A DNA stretch of 64,000 nucleotides, taken from the NCBI RefSeq assembly GCF_030811455.1, contig NZ_JAUSQU010000001.1, forward strand, positions 1,302,001-1,366,000. The letters are read 5' to 3'. Positions 42,623 through 51,636 of the stretch are shown here, one piece after another. The notes beneath the pieces were generated by a model that was given only the letters and a program-made list of their open reading frames with translations, did not search any database and was not told the origin of the DNA. Every line of letters begins with the position of its first letter. The first letter of the stretch is position 1. The translations under genes and the position numbers were made by a program. Source of the DNA: Streptosporangium lutulentum (GTDB lineage Bacteria; Actinomycetota; Actinomycetes; Streptosporangiales; Streptosporangiaceae).

Positions 42623-42902
42623 TCTCATGCACATACAGTTAGGACATTTTGCAGGTGAGGAGGGGTGAGGGGTCCCGTCCGCGCCCACCCTTCCGGGCTC
42701 GTGCGGCGCGTGTCACCCCTCGGCGCCGCGACCTTTCTGTGTCCTCTTCGTGATGATTTCGTGGTCATATTCGTAGCCGCTCCGTGAATCTTTCATGGCT
42801 CCGCCGCGCCTCACGCCGATCGGAGCGGGGTTCCGGGAGGCGGAGGGCCGCGGGGTCACGCGAGGCGGAGGACGCCGAAGAAGATCGAAGGAGGGGGGCG
42901 TC

Positions 42903-42985
42903 GAAGGAGGGGCGGCGAAAGGGGCGGCGGCGAAGAAGGAGGGGCGGCGAAAGGGGCGGCGGCGAAGAAGGGGCGGCGAGAAGGA
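42903..42985. repeat. 32-bp purine-rich tandem repeat, about 2.5 copies
   Basis: Units of GAAGGAGGGGCGGCGAAAGG plus GGCGGCGGCGAA lie at 42903-42934 and 42935-42966, identical, with a shorter third copy following. The strand asymmetry (almost no pyrimidines besides C) is striking. No gene covers it. Confidence 0.9.
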
Positions 42986-43013
42986 GCGCGGCTCGATTCG
43001 AGCCGCGCTCCTT
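42981..43013 (-). terminator. Strong palindromic terminator of the CHAP gene
   Basis: A 33-bp near-perfect palindrome (16-bp arms around one T) starting AAGGAGCGCGGC, 19 bp after the CHAP-protein stop. Confidence 0.8.
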
Positions 43014-43031
43014 GGTCGGTGCCTGAGGGGA

Positions 43032-43733
43032 TCAGGCGGTGTAGAGCGGGTAGCCGTAGCCGACGACCTGGGACTTGGGCCGGATGCGCTGCTCGACCAC
43101 GCCGTTGCCGGTGTTGCCCTCGATCGTGGTGATCGTGCCGTTGCCGTTGTCCTTCTTCACGAGGCCGACATGGTCGATGCCGTCGATGTCCTTGCTGCCG
43201 TTCCAGTCGTAGAAGACGACGGCGCCGGGCTCCGCGACGTTGCCCCAGCGGTGGTTGTCCTTGAACCACTTGGCGTAGGTGACGGTGTAGGCGTCCCAGC
43301 CCATGGCGGGACGGATGCCGGCCTGCTCGCCGACCCAGGAGACGAACATCGCGCACCAGGGGGCGTTCGCGTAGTCCTGCACGCTACCGCCGTCGCGGGC
43401 GACGGTCTCCCTGCCTCGCGGGGAGGACTCGTACCAGGACTGGAACTTGGTTCCACCGCCCCGGGCGTTCTCTCTGATGCCGATCTGCTTCTCGGCGATG
43501 CTCAGGACCTGCTGGGCGGAGACCTTGGGGAGCTGCTCCGCCTCGATCTGGAGGCGGGACAGGGTAGGCCTGACGATCTCGGAGGAGGTGGGCTTGAGGG
43601 CGCTGGAGTTGGGGGGCTCGGCCAGGGCGGGGGAGGCCGCGATGGTCCCCCCGGCGATGGCGATCGATACGCCTGCGAGGACGCGGGCCACGTGGGTGAA
43701 GCGGAGGGTGGGGATAAGGCGATGCTTGGTCAT
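43032..43733 (-). CDS. Secreted CHAP-domain peptidoglycan amidase/endopeptidase
   Basis: A 233-residue secreted protein: signal peptide (VARVLAGVSIAIAGGTIAA, cleavage near PALA-EPP), then a CHAP (NlpC/P60-like) domain with Cys in APWCAMFVSW, His in DGIDHVGLV and an acidic residue in TTIEGNTGN. CHAP enzymes cut the peptide stems or amide bonds of peptidoglycan. AAGGAG lies 11 bases before the ATG. A c-di-AMP riboswitch precedes it, tying its expression to wall and osmotic homeostasis. Confidence 0.9.
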   Translation of the reverse strand: MTKHRLIPTLRFTHVARVLAGVSIAIAGGTIAASPALAEPPNSSALKPTSSEIVRPTLSRLQIEAEQLPKVSAQQVLSIAEKQIGIRENARGGGTKFQSWYESSPRGRETVARDGGSVQDYANAPWCAMFVSWVGEQAGIRPAMGWDAYTVTYAKWFKDNHRWGNVAEPGAVVFYDWNGSKDIDGIDHVGLVKKDNGNGTITTIEGNTGNGVVEQRIRPKSQVVGYGYPLYTA

Positions 43734-43765
43734 GCGGGGGTTCGACTCCTTGCGTCGCTTCCATT

Positions 43766-43882
43766 CCGCCTACCGGGTTAGCTGACGGGTTCGGGCTGGG
43801 AAGTGCCCTACGACGCGCGAACGCGTTGATTCACCCCAGAAACGTGGTTCCCCGGTTCCGCTGACTGCGCGGATTCGGCGGC
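43766..43882 (-). ncRNA. c-di-AMP riboswitch (ydaO-yuaA class)
   Basis: Reading the minus strand, the leader contains CCGCCGAATCCGCG, then GGGGTGAATC, TAGGGC, and finally CCCGAACCCGTCAGCTAACC followed by CGGTAGGCGG. These blocks in this order are the conserved core of the ydaO c-di-AMP aptamer as found before actinobacterial wall-hydrolase genes such as rpfA. CCGCC near 43880 pairs with GGCGG at 43766-43770 as P1. It ends 33 bases before the CHAP start. High ligand normally switches such genes off. Confidence 0.88.
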
Positions 43883-43889
43883 CGTGCTC

Positions 43890-44649
43890 ACCTGTGTGAA
43901 GGATCCGCGCAGGTGAGTGCGGTCGGGCAATGTGGTGGCAATGCTCGGGTCCTAAAAGGCTCAGGCATTGACCTCGAATGAGACGAACCTACGCCAACCA
44001 GACAGACGAATACAAATGCCACACATTGCCTTGGCTTGGTACTACGCCTGAAAACGGGTAAAGGAAGAGCGGCTTTTCCGGCTCGATCAAGGCCCGGATT
44101 CATGGCCGTCCGGCGGTGGGCGTGTCCGTTGGCGGCGGAACGGGCGGTAGCCGCCTCAAAGTTCGGAAAAGCCTATTTTCATGGCGATTCCAAGCCTCGC
44201 CGTCGATTTGTGGATCATTGATTCGAGGTTGTGGCGGCACCGAATCGGGGCCGGTCGGGGGCCGTTGTCCATGATCGAAATCTTTAGAACACAGTATCGA
44301 GTAAAGTTCTGACCGCAATAGGGTCGAGGCGCGGATTTTTTACCTTTGACCTGCATCCCCGCCCCAATGTGAGGGTATGGGCGATCACGCGTGACGCGTC
44401 CGGTTTCGCACCTGTCCCACGCGTATCAGGCGACTCGTGTCTGACAGGGCGCCCATTGTCCTGCCGATATCGACGATCCGAATGGACGCCCGGAAGCCCG
44501 AACCGGAAATGCCGGTCGCTTCTCTTGTGCGATGCGCGAGAAGGCGGGGTTCGCGTTTTGGGTCATGCGTGGAGTCGGCGGTCGCTTGAGGGCGCGGAAC
44601 GTCATGGGCTCAAGGCCGGGCATGGCGCTTTGTGGTGTTCGAACGGTGA
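43890..44649. other. Gene-poor stretch between the CHAP leader and a transporter relic
   Basis: About 760 bp in which I see no convincing gene on either strand. Short open frames lack codon bias and ribosome sites. The stretch is less GC-rich than its neighbours around 43900-44350. It probably holds the CHAP promoter (minus strand) and degraded 5' sequence of the binding-protein gene that follows. Confidence 0.5.
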
Positions 44650-45048
44650 ATGCGGGACGTCGTGGCGCTCAAGTCGACGAATGCGGAGCTCCGGACCAAG
44701 GCGCCGGCCATCGCCGGTCGCGGAGGGCTGCCCGACACCATCGGCACGTTCCTCGGCGCGGGCAACGCCTTCTCCGATATCGCCCAGCAGTGGTCCGAGG
44801 GAAGCTGGGAAAAGATCGCCGAGCGCGATCCGGACGTGATCGTGCTGGCTGACCTCACCCGCGGCGGTGACGGTGACAGCGCCGCGGACAAGATGAGGTT
44901 CCTGCGCTCCGATCCCGTCGCCTCCCAGCTCACGGTGGTCAAGAACAACCGCTTCATCGTCGTGCCCGGATCGGCCGTGGACCCCTCGATCAGGGGCGTC
45001 AGCGCCGTGGAGAAGGTCTGTGAAGGACTGCGGGACCTCTACGGCTGA
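44650..45048 (+). pseudogene. C-terminal relic of a FecB/BtuF-type solute-binding protein
   Basis: 132 codons match only the C-terminal lobe of TroA-like siderophore/cobalamin-class binding proteins: FLGAGNAFSDIAQQW, GSWEKIAERDPDVIVLAD, DKMRFLRSDPV, LTVVKNNRFIVVPGSA. The signal peptide, lipobox and N-terminal lobe are missing, although the first residues (VVALKST) recall the start of the mature domain, as if the middle had been deleted. It would not work as a binding protein. It heads a locus whose ATPase is also broken. Confidence 0.7.
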
Positions 45049-45160
45049 CCCAGGACGAGCCCGCTCGACCCGACCTGACCCGGCATACGACCCGAGCCGA
45101 CCCGGCATGAGCCCGCTCGACACGAACCCCGCCCACCCGATTCCCTCCCCGGAGACCGTG

Positions 45161-45925
45161 ATGACCACTTCCACACCCTCACCGACCTCGTACGACCTGC
45201 TCTCACGCTGGGAAGAGCAGCAGGCCGCCTACGTGGCCCATCGCGAAAACCGCTTCCAGGTGATGCTCGACGTACTCGGCCTGCACTGCCCCGCGGACCT
45301 CACCGTGCTCGACCTGGCCTGCGGACCCGGATCGATCGCCGATCGAGTGCTGAGCCGTTTCCCGCAGGCGCGCGCGGTGGCCGTCGATTACGATCCGGTC
45401 CTGGCGCACCTCGCGCGATCGATCCTGGAGCGACACGGTCGAGCCACCGTGATCGAATCCGAGCTGGCACATTCGGGCTGGTCGTCGGCCCTCTCGGCGT
45501 GGAGCTTCGACGCGGTGCTGACCTCCACGGCGCTGCACTGGCTCTCTCCCGGCCAGTTGCTGGAGGTCTACACCGAGTTGGCGCGCCTGCTGCCCCCCGG
45601 CGCCGTACTGCTCAACGCCGACCACCTGCGATTCGGAGCCGACCGCCCGACGCTGCGGCACCTGTCGGCCGGCCATGACGCCGAGGTCCAGAGGGCGGCC
45701 TTCGCGGACGGCGCCGCCACCTGGGAGCAGTGGTGGGCACTGGCGGCCAGTGATCCCGACCTAACGCCCCTGATGCCCGAGCGGGAGCGACGTTTCGCCG
45801 ACCGCCCGCCGCAGTCGCCGGCGCCGCTGGAGTTCCACCTCGCTGCTCTGCGTACCGCGGGCTTCACCGAGGTGGGAACCGTCTGGCAGTACCTGGATGA
45901 CCACGTCGTCTTCGCCCGTCGATGA
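45161..45925 (+). CDS. Class I SAM-dependent methyltransferase
   Basis: A 254-residue methyltransferase with motif I VLDLACGPGSIADR, AVAVDYDPVLAHLA (acidic residue binding the SAM ribose) and the post-motif VLTSTALHWLSPGQL. The ATG at 45161 is chosen because GGAG is 6 bases upstream. Its stop overlaps the permease start (ATGA), so it is in the transporter operon. The substrate is unknown; modification of the transported cofactor or metallophore is a guess from context. Confidence 0.85.
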   Translation: MTTSTPSPTSYDLLSRWEEQQAAYVAHRENRFQVMLDVLGLHCPADLTVLDLACGPGSIADRVLSRFPQARAVAVDYDPVLAHLARSILERHGRATVIESELAHSGWSSALSAWSFDAVLTSTALHWLSPGQLLEVYTELARLLPPGAVLLNADHLRFGADRPTLRHLSAGHDAEVQRAAFADGAATWEQWWALAASDPDLTPLMPERERRFADRPPQSPAPLEFHLAALRTAGFTEVGTVWQYLDDHVVFARR

Positions 45926-47013
45926 CATCTCACGTATCGCCACGGGTGGCCGGACACGCCGGCCCGGACGGACCCGTCGCCGTTTCGCGAGGTGGGCGAC
46001 GGCGAGGAGGTGTCTCGGCGGCCGGTGCGGGACTGGTGCTGTTGCCGTTGTCGGTGGCGCTCGCGGTGACCGTCGGAGCCGCGGGCCTGTCGATCGGTGA
46101 CGTGTTCCAGACGATCGCCGTGCACCTGGGTGTCCCGCCGGCTCCTCTCACGGGCCTCCAGGACGCGATCGTCTGGGAGCTCCGCCTGCCCCGGGTGCTT
46201 CTGGCCGCGCTGGTCGGAGGGGGTCTGGCCGTGTGCGGAGCGGTCCTGCAGGCGCTGACCCGCAACCCTCTGGCCGACCCCTACCTGCTGGGCATCTCCT
46301 CGGGCGCCTCCACCGGGGCCGTGGCCGTCCTGATCCTCGGCCTGGGATCGGGGGCCGCGGCCGCCCTGACGGCGGGTGCTTTCACCGGCAGCCTGCTGGC
46401 CTTCTGCTGCGTGCTCGCACTGATAGGCATGACGTTGGGCGGCTCGATCCGCGTCGTGCTGGCGGGGGTGGCGGTCTCGCAACTGTTCGGCGCGCTGACC
46501 AGTCTGATCGTCATCTGGGCGGGTGACGATCGGAGCACTCGCGGTGTGACGTTCTGGCTGCTGGGCTCGCTCGCCTCGGCGGGCTGGACCACCGCGGCCC
46601 TCTGCGCGGCGGCCACGGGGATCGCCCTGGCGGTCTGCTGGTTCGCCTCCCCCGCCCTGGACGCCTTCGCCTTCGGACGCGAGGCCGCCGCCTCACTCGG
46701 CATCCCCCCGGCCAGGACGCAACTCATCCTGTTCGTCACCACCGCGCTGAGCACGGCGGCTCTCGTCGCCGCGAGCGGCGCCATCGGGTTCGTGGGCCTG
46801 GTCGTTCCGCACGCGGTCCGGTTCCTGGTCGGCAGCCGCCACCGCGTGCTCCTGCCGGCGTGCGCGCTGTACGGAGCGATCTTCCTGCTGTGGGCCGACA
46901 CCGCAGCGCGCACACTGTTCTCCCCACGGGAGATCCCCGTCGGCGTGCTCACCGCGCTGATCGGCGTTCCCGCGTTCGCGGTCATCATGCGCCGAAGGAG
47001 CGCCGGATCATGA
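45922..47013 (+). CDS. FecCD/BtuC-family ABC permease
   Basis: A 363-residue permease of about ten membrane segments with family motifs LRLPRVLLAALVGGGLAVCG, QALTRNPLADPYLLGISSGA and GFVGLVVPHAVRFLVG. Such permeases import siderophores, haem, cobalamin or, as proposed for an actinobacterial subgroup, the F420 precursor F420-0. It is intact and overlaps both neighbours by ATGA. Its partner proteins look defective, so the system is probably not functional unless supplied in trans. Confidence 0.88.
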   Translation: MTSHVSPRVAGHAGPDGPVAVSRGGRRRGGVSAAGAGLVLLPLSVALAVTVGAAGLSIGDVFQTIAVHLGVPPAPLTGLQDAIVWELRLPRVLLAALVGGGLAVCGAVLQALTRNPLADPYLLGISSGASTGAVAVLILGLGSGAAAALTAGAFTGSLLAFCCVLALIGMTLGGSIRVVLAGVAVSQLFGALTSLIVIWAGDDRSTRGVTFWLLGSLASAGWTTAALCAAATGIALAVCWFASPALDAFAFGREAAASLGIPPARTQLILFVTTALSTAALVAASGAIGFVGLVVPHAVRFLVGSRHRVLLPACALYGAIFLLWADTAARTLFSPREIPVGVLTALIGVPAFAVIMRRRSAGS

Positions 47014-47812
47014 GCTTGGACACCCATGACGTCGTGTGGGCCGCCGGCGGCGCGCCCATCATCGACGGGATCACGATCGCCATCCCGCGGGGTGGCTTCA
47101 CGGGCCTGCTGGGACCCAACGGGTGCGGGAAGTCGACCTTGCTGCGGGTTCTGGCCGGTCTGCTGCCTCCGAAGGCGGGAACGGTCCTGCTGGATCGGTG
47201 GCGGCTGAGCGAGCTGCCGCGGCGCGAGGTCGCCCGTCGTCTGGCGGTGGTCGCCCAGGAGGTGTCCGCCGACGTCGACATGACCGTCGCGGACGTCGTG
47301 ACGCTCGGCCGGATTCCGCACAGGACCCGGCTCGGCGCGGTGGGCCGTGACGACGCCCGCGACGCGTGGGAGACCGAGAGGGCCCTGGCACAGTGCGACC
47401 TGGCGGGATGGGAGGACGTCACTGGTCGACGCTGTCCGGCGGGGAACGTCAGCGCGTCAACATCGCCCGCGCTCTGGCCCAGCGCCCCACCGAGCTCCTT
47501 CTCGACGAGCCGACCAACCATCTCGACATCCACCACCAGGTCGACCTCCTGCGGATGCTGGCCGCCGCACCGGCCACGGTCGTCGCCGCCCTGCATGATC
47601 TGAACCTCGCCGCCCAGTACTGCGACCATCTGCTTCTCCTGGAGGCCGGGCGGGTGGTCGCCTCGGGTTCTCCCGCCCAGGTGCTGACCGAGCGGCTGGT
47701 CGAACGTGTCTACCGCGTGAGCGTGACGGTGAACACGGGTTCCGACGGCCGTCCTCACCTGAGATACGGCTCCCTCAAGGATTCCGTGCGAGCGGAGGGC
47801 CCCGGACGGTGA
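47010..47812 (+). pseudogene. FecE/BtuD-type ABC ATPase with a frameshift
   Basis: The first 136 codons (MSLDTHDVV, Walker A GPNGCGKSTLL, Q-loop VVAQEVSADVD) read in one frame up to CDLAGWED near 47417. The rest (RHWSTLSGGERQRVNIARAL, Walker B LLLDEPTNHLD, H-loop VVAALHDLNLAAQ) continues in the -1 frame to 47812. One missing base at about 47415-47417 explains it; corrected, the protein would be about 267 residues, the normal length. No slippery heptamer is visible, so a deletion (or a sequence error) is more likely than programmed frameshifting. Confidence 0.85.
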
Positions 47813-47925
47813 CCTCGGGGCCGCCGTCCGGGGACGGTTCGCCCGCGGATGGGCGAAAGCACATAGCTGCTTGTTCATCCGCAGTTCCCGGGCGCTTAAG
47901 GCCGCGGGGTTAGGTTGAGGCAGTC

Positions 47926-48963
47926 GTGAACGGGTCATCGCCCGGCGTGGAGGACGGTCGAGACCACGCGCGGGAGCAGGGTTCGGCCGTTGCCTGGGTG
48001 GAATCCCCGCTGCAGATGCTCTGCGCGGTGGAGGCCCACCATGCCGGGTTGCTCGGTGCTCGCAGCCGTGTCATCCCCCGGGCCAAGTTGCGCCCGCTGG
48101 AGGTGACCCACCGAGAGCTCTCCCGGCTCGCCCTGCCGCCGGGACTCGAACTCACCGCTCCCGAATCGGACATGCCCCGCTCCGGCCGGGGTACGACCGG
48201 GGCCGTGGGCGACGCCTTCTCCGGCAAGGTTCAGTTCCGCTGGCTCACCACCCTTCCCGGCCGCATCGTGATCGTCGACGACGGGCTGGCCACGATCCGG
48301 CTCCTGGAACTGCTCACCGGGCGGATGTGGACGCCCCTGTTGCGGGCTCGCGGCAACGCGGGCCGGCTCAGGACCGCTCTCGGGACGGCCGCGGGCATAC
48401 GGCTGCGCACCGCCGCCCGCTCCGGCCGGCTGTCGATCTTCACGGCGCTGCCCGTTCCCGCCGAGCTGGCGCAGGCCGTACGCGACAAGGGCGCGGAGCT
48501 GGTCACCCACGATTTCACCTGGCTGCGGTCGCAGCCCCTGCGCAGGCCACGCCCCGAGGAGCGCACGATCGTTCTCGGCACCTCGCTGGTCCGCAACGGC
48601 CTGATCCACCGCGAAAACTACTTCACCTGGCTGGCCGGGCTCGGCTCCGCCGAGCCGGTGGCCTACTTCCCGCATCGCCGGGAGGACCCCAGCGATCTCG
48701 CCCGGGTCGGGGAACAGCCCGGGATCACCGTCTACGACGGCGGGGTTCCCGCCGAGATGACCCTCCGCGGGCTGGCCGCGGAGCAGCGGGTGCTGAGCCT
48801 GCCGTCCACCGCCGTCACCTCCCTGCGGGTTCTGCTCTCGGCCAGGGGGGTCGCCGTGGAGACCGTGGACGTCCCCGACGAGTGGTGGACCGCCGAGGCG
48901 GCGCCTTCGCTCCGTTCCCACCTTTCGATGTTCGCCCATCACGACACTGGAGTTACCGGTTGA
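47926..48963 (+). CDS. Sialyltransferase-like glycosyltransferase (GT52/polysialyltransferase-like)
   Basis: A 345-residue cytosolic protein. The N terminus VAWVESPLQMLCAVEAHHAG resembles the TPLQL start of GT52-type sialyltransferases. Other bacterial sialyltransferase-like marks are IVIVDDGLATI (acidic-acidic-Gly motif), AYFPHRRED and LSLPSTAVTS (Ser/Thr motif). It would transfer a CMP-activated nonulosonic acid. It begins with GTG, and its stop overlaps the next gene (TTGA). The family is assigned from motifs and neighbours, so specificity is uncertain. Confidence 0.6.
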   Translation: MNGSSPGVEDGRDHAREQGSAVAWVESPLQMLCAVEAHHAGLLGARSRVIPRAKLRPLEVTHRELSRLALPPGLELTAPESDMPRSGRGTTGAVGDAFSGKVQFRWLTTLPGRIVIVDDGLATIRLLELLTGRMWTPLLRARGNAGRLRTALGTAAGIRLRTAARSGRLSIFTALPVPAELAQAVRDKGAELVTHDFTWLRSQPLRRPRPEERTIVLGTSLVRNGLIHRENYFTWLAGLGSAEPVAYFPHRREDPSDLARVGEQPGITVYDGGVPAEMTLRGLAAEQRVLSLPSTAVTSLRVLLSARGVAVETVDVPDEWWTAEAAPSLRSHLSMFAHHDTGVTG

Positions 48964-50162
48964 AGGTCCTGGCCGTGGCCGACTCGGATTCGTACCTGAA
49001 GTGGGCGGCCTGCCTGCTCCGAGACCTGCCCTCGGGCTGCGAGACGGAGCTGGCGGTGATACGCACTCCCATCACCCCCTCTCCGGCCCAGATCCACGCC
49101 GCCGTCGACGGCTCGGCGGCCGATCCGCCCGTGCTCTCGGCCCGCGCGCTGCGCCGGACCGCGGAGCGGTTCCGGCCCGACGTGATCCTGGTGTCCTGCA
49201 CCGGACCCGTGGTGGACGTGCTGGTCGCCGAGGTGCTCGCCGGGCTCCAGCCCAGGCCGGTGTTCGTCTCCGGGCTGCCGGGCATCTCCATTCCCGCGAC
49301 CGAGAAGGCGTGGCTGTTCCGGAGCGGGTGCGAGCTGTTCGTGCTGCACAGCGGGCGGGAGGTCGAGGAGTTCTCGGCGATCGGCCGTGAGCTGGGCGGG
49401 GGCGGCGCCGTGGGACTGGCCAGACTGCCGTTCCTGCGGACCAGCGCGGAGGTTCCCGTCACGGGGCCGCGCAACCGGGTGGTGTTCGCGACCCAGGCCA
49501 AGGTGCCCAAGCGCAAGGAGGAGCGCGAGCGGATCCTGCTCGCCCTGGCCGCCCTGGCCGAGCGGCGGCCGGACCTGGACGTGGTGGTCAAGCTCCGCGC
49601 CCTGGACACCGAGCGCCAGACCCACAACGAGCGCTATCACTACCAGCGCCTGTGGCAGGCGCTGGCCGACGACGGCCGGGTGCGTCCCGACGGGGTGCGT
49701 TTCGCGGTGGGGCCCATGCACGAGCACCTGGCTCACGCGAGCGGGTTCGTCACGGTCAGCTCGACCGCCGCCCTGGAGGCGATCGCCCAGTCCGTGCCGC
49801 TGCTGGTGCTGTCGGACTTCGGCGTCGGGGCGGAGATGATCAACCTGGTCTTCGAGGGCAGCGGCCTGCTGGGAACCCTCGACGACCTGGCCAATGGACG
49901 TTTCCTGAACCCGGACGAAGCCTGGTGCCGGGCCAACTACTTCCACCCCGGTGGCGAGAGCGACTGGGTCTCCCGGATGGTCTCCCTGGTCGGTCAGGCC
50001 CGTTCCGGACGCCTCGTCCCCGCCACGTCGCTGCTCGACGGCCCGCAGTTCGCCGCCGCCCGCCGCCGCGCCCGCCTGCGCGTGGAGGTCCCGCCCAACG
50101 TGCTGCGCGTCGGGTACCGGGCCAAGCGGCGCATGCGCCGTTACCTGAAGGTGCTCGGCTGA
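48960..50162 (+). CDS. DUF6716-like putative glycosyltransferase
   Basis: A 400-residue protein starting with TTG (KVLAVADSDSYLKWAACLL), with GGAG 7 bases upstream and a TTGA overlap with the previous stop. It has a GT-B look: two Rossmann-like halves, with RNRVVFATQAKVPKRKEER in the middle and FVTVSSTAALEAIAQSVPLL toward the end, a CDP-sugar transferase-like Ser-Ser-Thr segment. Proteins of this sort accompany nonulosonate clusters in actinobacteria. The acceptor and donor are unknown. Confidence 0.65.
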   Translation: MKVLAVADSDSYLKWAACLLRDLPSGCETELAVIRTPITPSPAQIHAAVDGSAADPPVLSARALRRTAERFRPDVILVSCTGPVVDVLVAEVLAGLQPRPVFVSGLPGISIPATEKAWLFRSGCELFVLHSGREVEEFSAIGRELGGGGAVGLARLPFLRTSAEVPVTGPRNRVVFATQAKVPKRKEERERILLALAALAERRPDLDVVVKLRALDTERQTHNERYHYQRLWQALADDGRVRPDGVRFAVGPMHEHLAHASGFVTVSSTAALEAIAQSVPLLVLSDFGVGAEMINLVFEGSGLLGTLDDLANGRFLNPDEAWCRANYFHPGGESDWVSRMVSLVGQARSGRLVPATSLLDGPQFAAARRRARLRVEVPPNVLRVGYRAKRRMRRYLKVLG

Positions 50163-50277
50163 GGGCGGCGCGTCTCCCGGAGGCCGTACGGGTGAGTGAG
50201 GGTCGTCACGGCCGCCGACCGGACAATTGAAGATCCATGCGGGGGAGGCGCGCGGTCCGGCAGGGTTCGGGACGGGC

Positions 50278-50315
50278 GCCTCCCTCGCGAAGGACCGCCT
50301 CCTTCGCGAAGGACC
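50278..50315. repeat. 19-bp tandem direct repeat
   Basis: GCCTCC(C/T)TCGCGAAGGACC occurs twice head to tail, with one mismatch, in the gap between the two converging halves of the nonulosonate cluster. Confidence 0.75.
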
Positions 50316-50349
50316 ACGGACGAGGCCTGACCCGCGGGAAGGAAGCGGA

Positions 50350-51636
50350 TCAGGTGAGCGTCTTGGAAAGACGGCGGCGGAGCCTGCTCAGCGTGCCGGG
50401 CTCAGAGGGCGGTGGGGCCGAAGCGGCGGGGGTCTGGATCAGTTCCAGGGCGGCCAGGCGCCGGCGCTTGAAGTAGCGGGCGGGGCCGTGGGCGTCCACG
50501 TAGGCGGCGGCCGGCTCGCGCAGCCCCGGGTGGATCTCGCTCTGCATGCAGTAACCGACCGCGCCGACCAGGGCCCCGAGGTCCACCGGCGGTGGCTCCT
50601 CCAGGGATCCGTCCGCTGACATGCGCGGTAACAGGGCGTCGGTGATCGTGACCGGGATGCGGTTGCTGTTCTCGTACGGGGTGAGCCGTTCCAGGACCAG
50701 CTCGCCGCCCATCGTCGCCACCGGCAGGCCGAACTGGCGCCGGGCGGTGATCAGAGCGGTGGAGAAGCAGCCGACCACCAGCTCGGGCCGCAGCGCCGCG
50801 AAGCACGACTCGGCGGGAACGGTCTCCGGCACGGTGGTCAGCTCGACGCCCATTTCCCGGGCCGTCTCGCGCAACTGCTGGGCGTGCCGCCGCCCGGCGG
50901 CCGGGTGCGGCTTGAACAGCACGGCGCCGAATCCCCGGGCGACCAGGCCGCGCAGCATGTCGGCGTGGAGCCCGGCCTCCTCCTCGGGGGTGACGATGCC
51001 GAGCGCGGAGAGGTACTGGCCGAGAATCATCGGCCGACCGGCGGGCAGACCTCCGGCGACGGGCTCGATCACGTTGAGGAACGCCTCGTCGGAAAGGGTC
51101 TCCGCGGGCACGCCGTACTCCGCGAGCAGCAGGGGCGTCAGGCCGGGCACGAGGTCGAGGTGGAGCAGGCGGGTGATCCGGCCCGAGATCTCCTGCGGTA
51201 GGGGGTCGCGGGTGGGACCGTAGCTCATCAGGCCGTCGGAGTAGACCGTGATCGGGCAGTCCTTGATCAGGCCGGCGAGGGTCCTGGACGGAGGCACCGC
51301 GATCGACTCCAGCACCAGCTCGTCGGGGCCTTCTCCGAGGGAGAGATGCGACCGCAGGAAGCGGCTCAGCATCGGAACCTCGATGATCCGCGCCTTCCAG
51401 TCCGACGGGTGCAGCGGGGCCACGATGTCGTTCCACGACCAGACCTCGTCGAAGCGCGGGCGCAGCGCGGCGAAGCCGGGGGCCTCGTCCAGGGGCGGGG
51501 TGACCTCCGGGATGGCCGCGTTGTTGGACACCAGCAGGAGCCGGCGGCCCTTGCGCGGCCCGAAACGGCCCTCGTCGATCGCCGCCGCCAGCGTCATCGC
51601 GCCGAACAGGGTCGAGGCGTAGAACAACTGCGTCAT
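50350..51636 (-). CDS. Polysialyltransferase-family glycosyltransferase (GT38-like)
   Basis: A 428-residue protein with the family N terminus MTQLFYASTLFGAMTLAAAI, the acidic-Gly motif VYSDGLMSYGP, the HP motif AVLFKPHPAAG and the Ser/Thr motif VVGCFSTALITA. Alpha-2,8-polysialyltransferases and their actinobacterial relatives share this layout. It would polymerise a CMP-activated nonulosonic acid on a lipid or wall acceptor at the inner membrane face. The ATG at 51636 overlaps the preceding stop as TGATG. The C-terminal tail is basic and could bind membrane. Confidence 0.8.
   Translation of the reverse strand: MTQLFYASTLFGAMTLAAAIDEGRFGPRKGRRLLLVSNNAAIPEVTPPLDEAPGFAALRPRFDEVWSWNDIVAPLHPSDWKARIIEVPMLSRFLRSHLSLGEGPDELVLESIAVPPSRTLAGLIKDCPITVYSDGLMSYGPTRDPLPQEISGRITRLLHLDLVPGLTPLLLAEYGVPAETLSDEAFLNVIEPVAGGLPAGRPMILGQYLSALGIVTPEEEAGLHADMLRGLVARGFGAVLFKPHPAAGRRHAQQLRETAREMGVELTTVPETVPAESCFAALRPELVVGCFSTALITARRQFGLPVATMGGELVLERLTPYENSNRIPVTITDALLPRMSADGSLEEPPPVDLGALVGAVGYCMQSEIHPGLREPAAAYVDAHGPARYFKRRRLAALELIQTPAASAPPPSEPGTLSRLRRRLSKTLT

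Noticed and set aside
43888..44356. Several short open frames on the minus strand after the riboswitch promoter region
   Set aside because: No ribosome sites, no codon bias and no recognisable protein features.
47405..47425. Programmed -1 frameshift in the ABC ATPase
   Set aside because: No slippery heptamer or obvious downstream stimulator; a one-base deletion is simpler, given that the linked binding protein is also defective.
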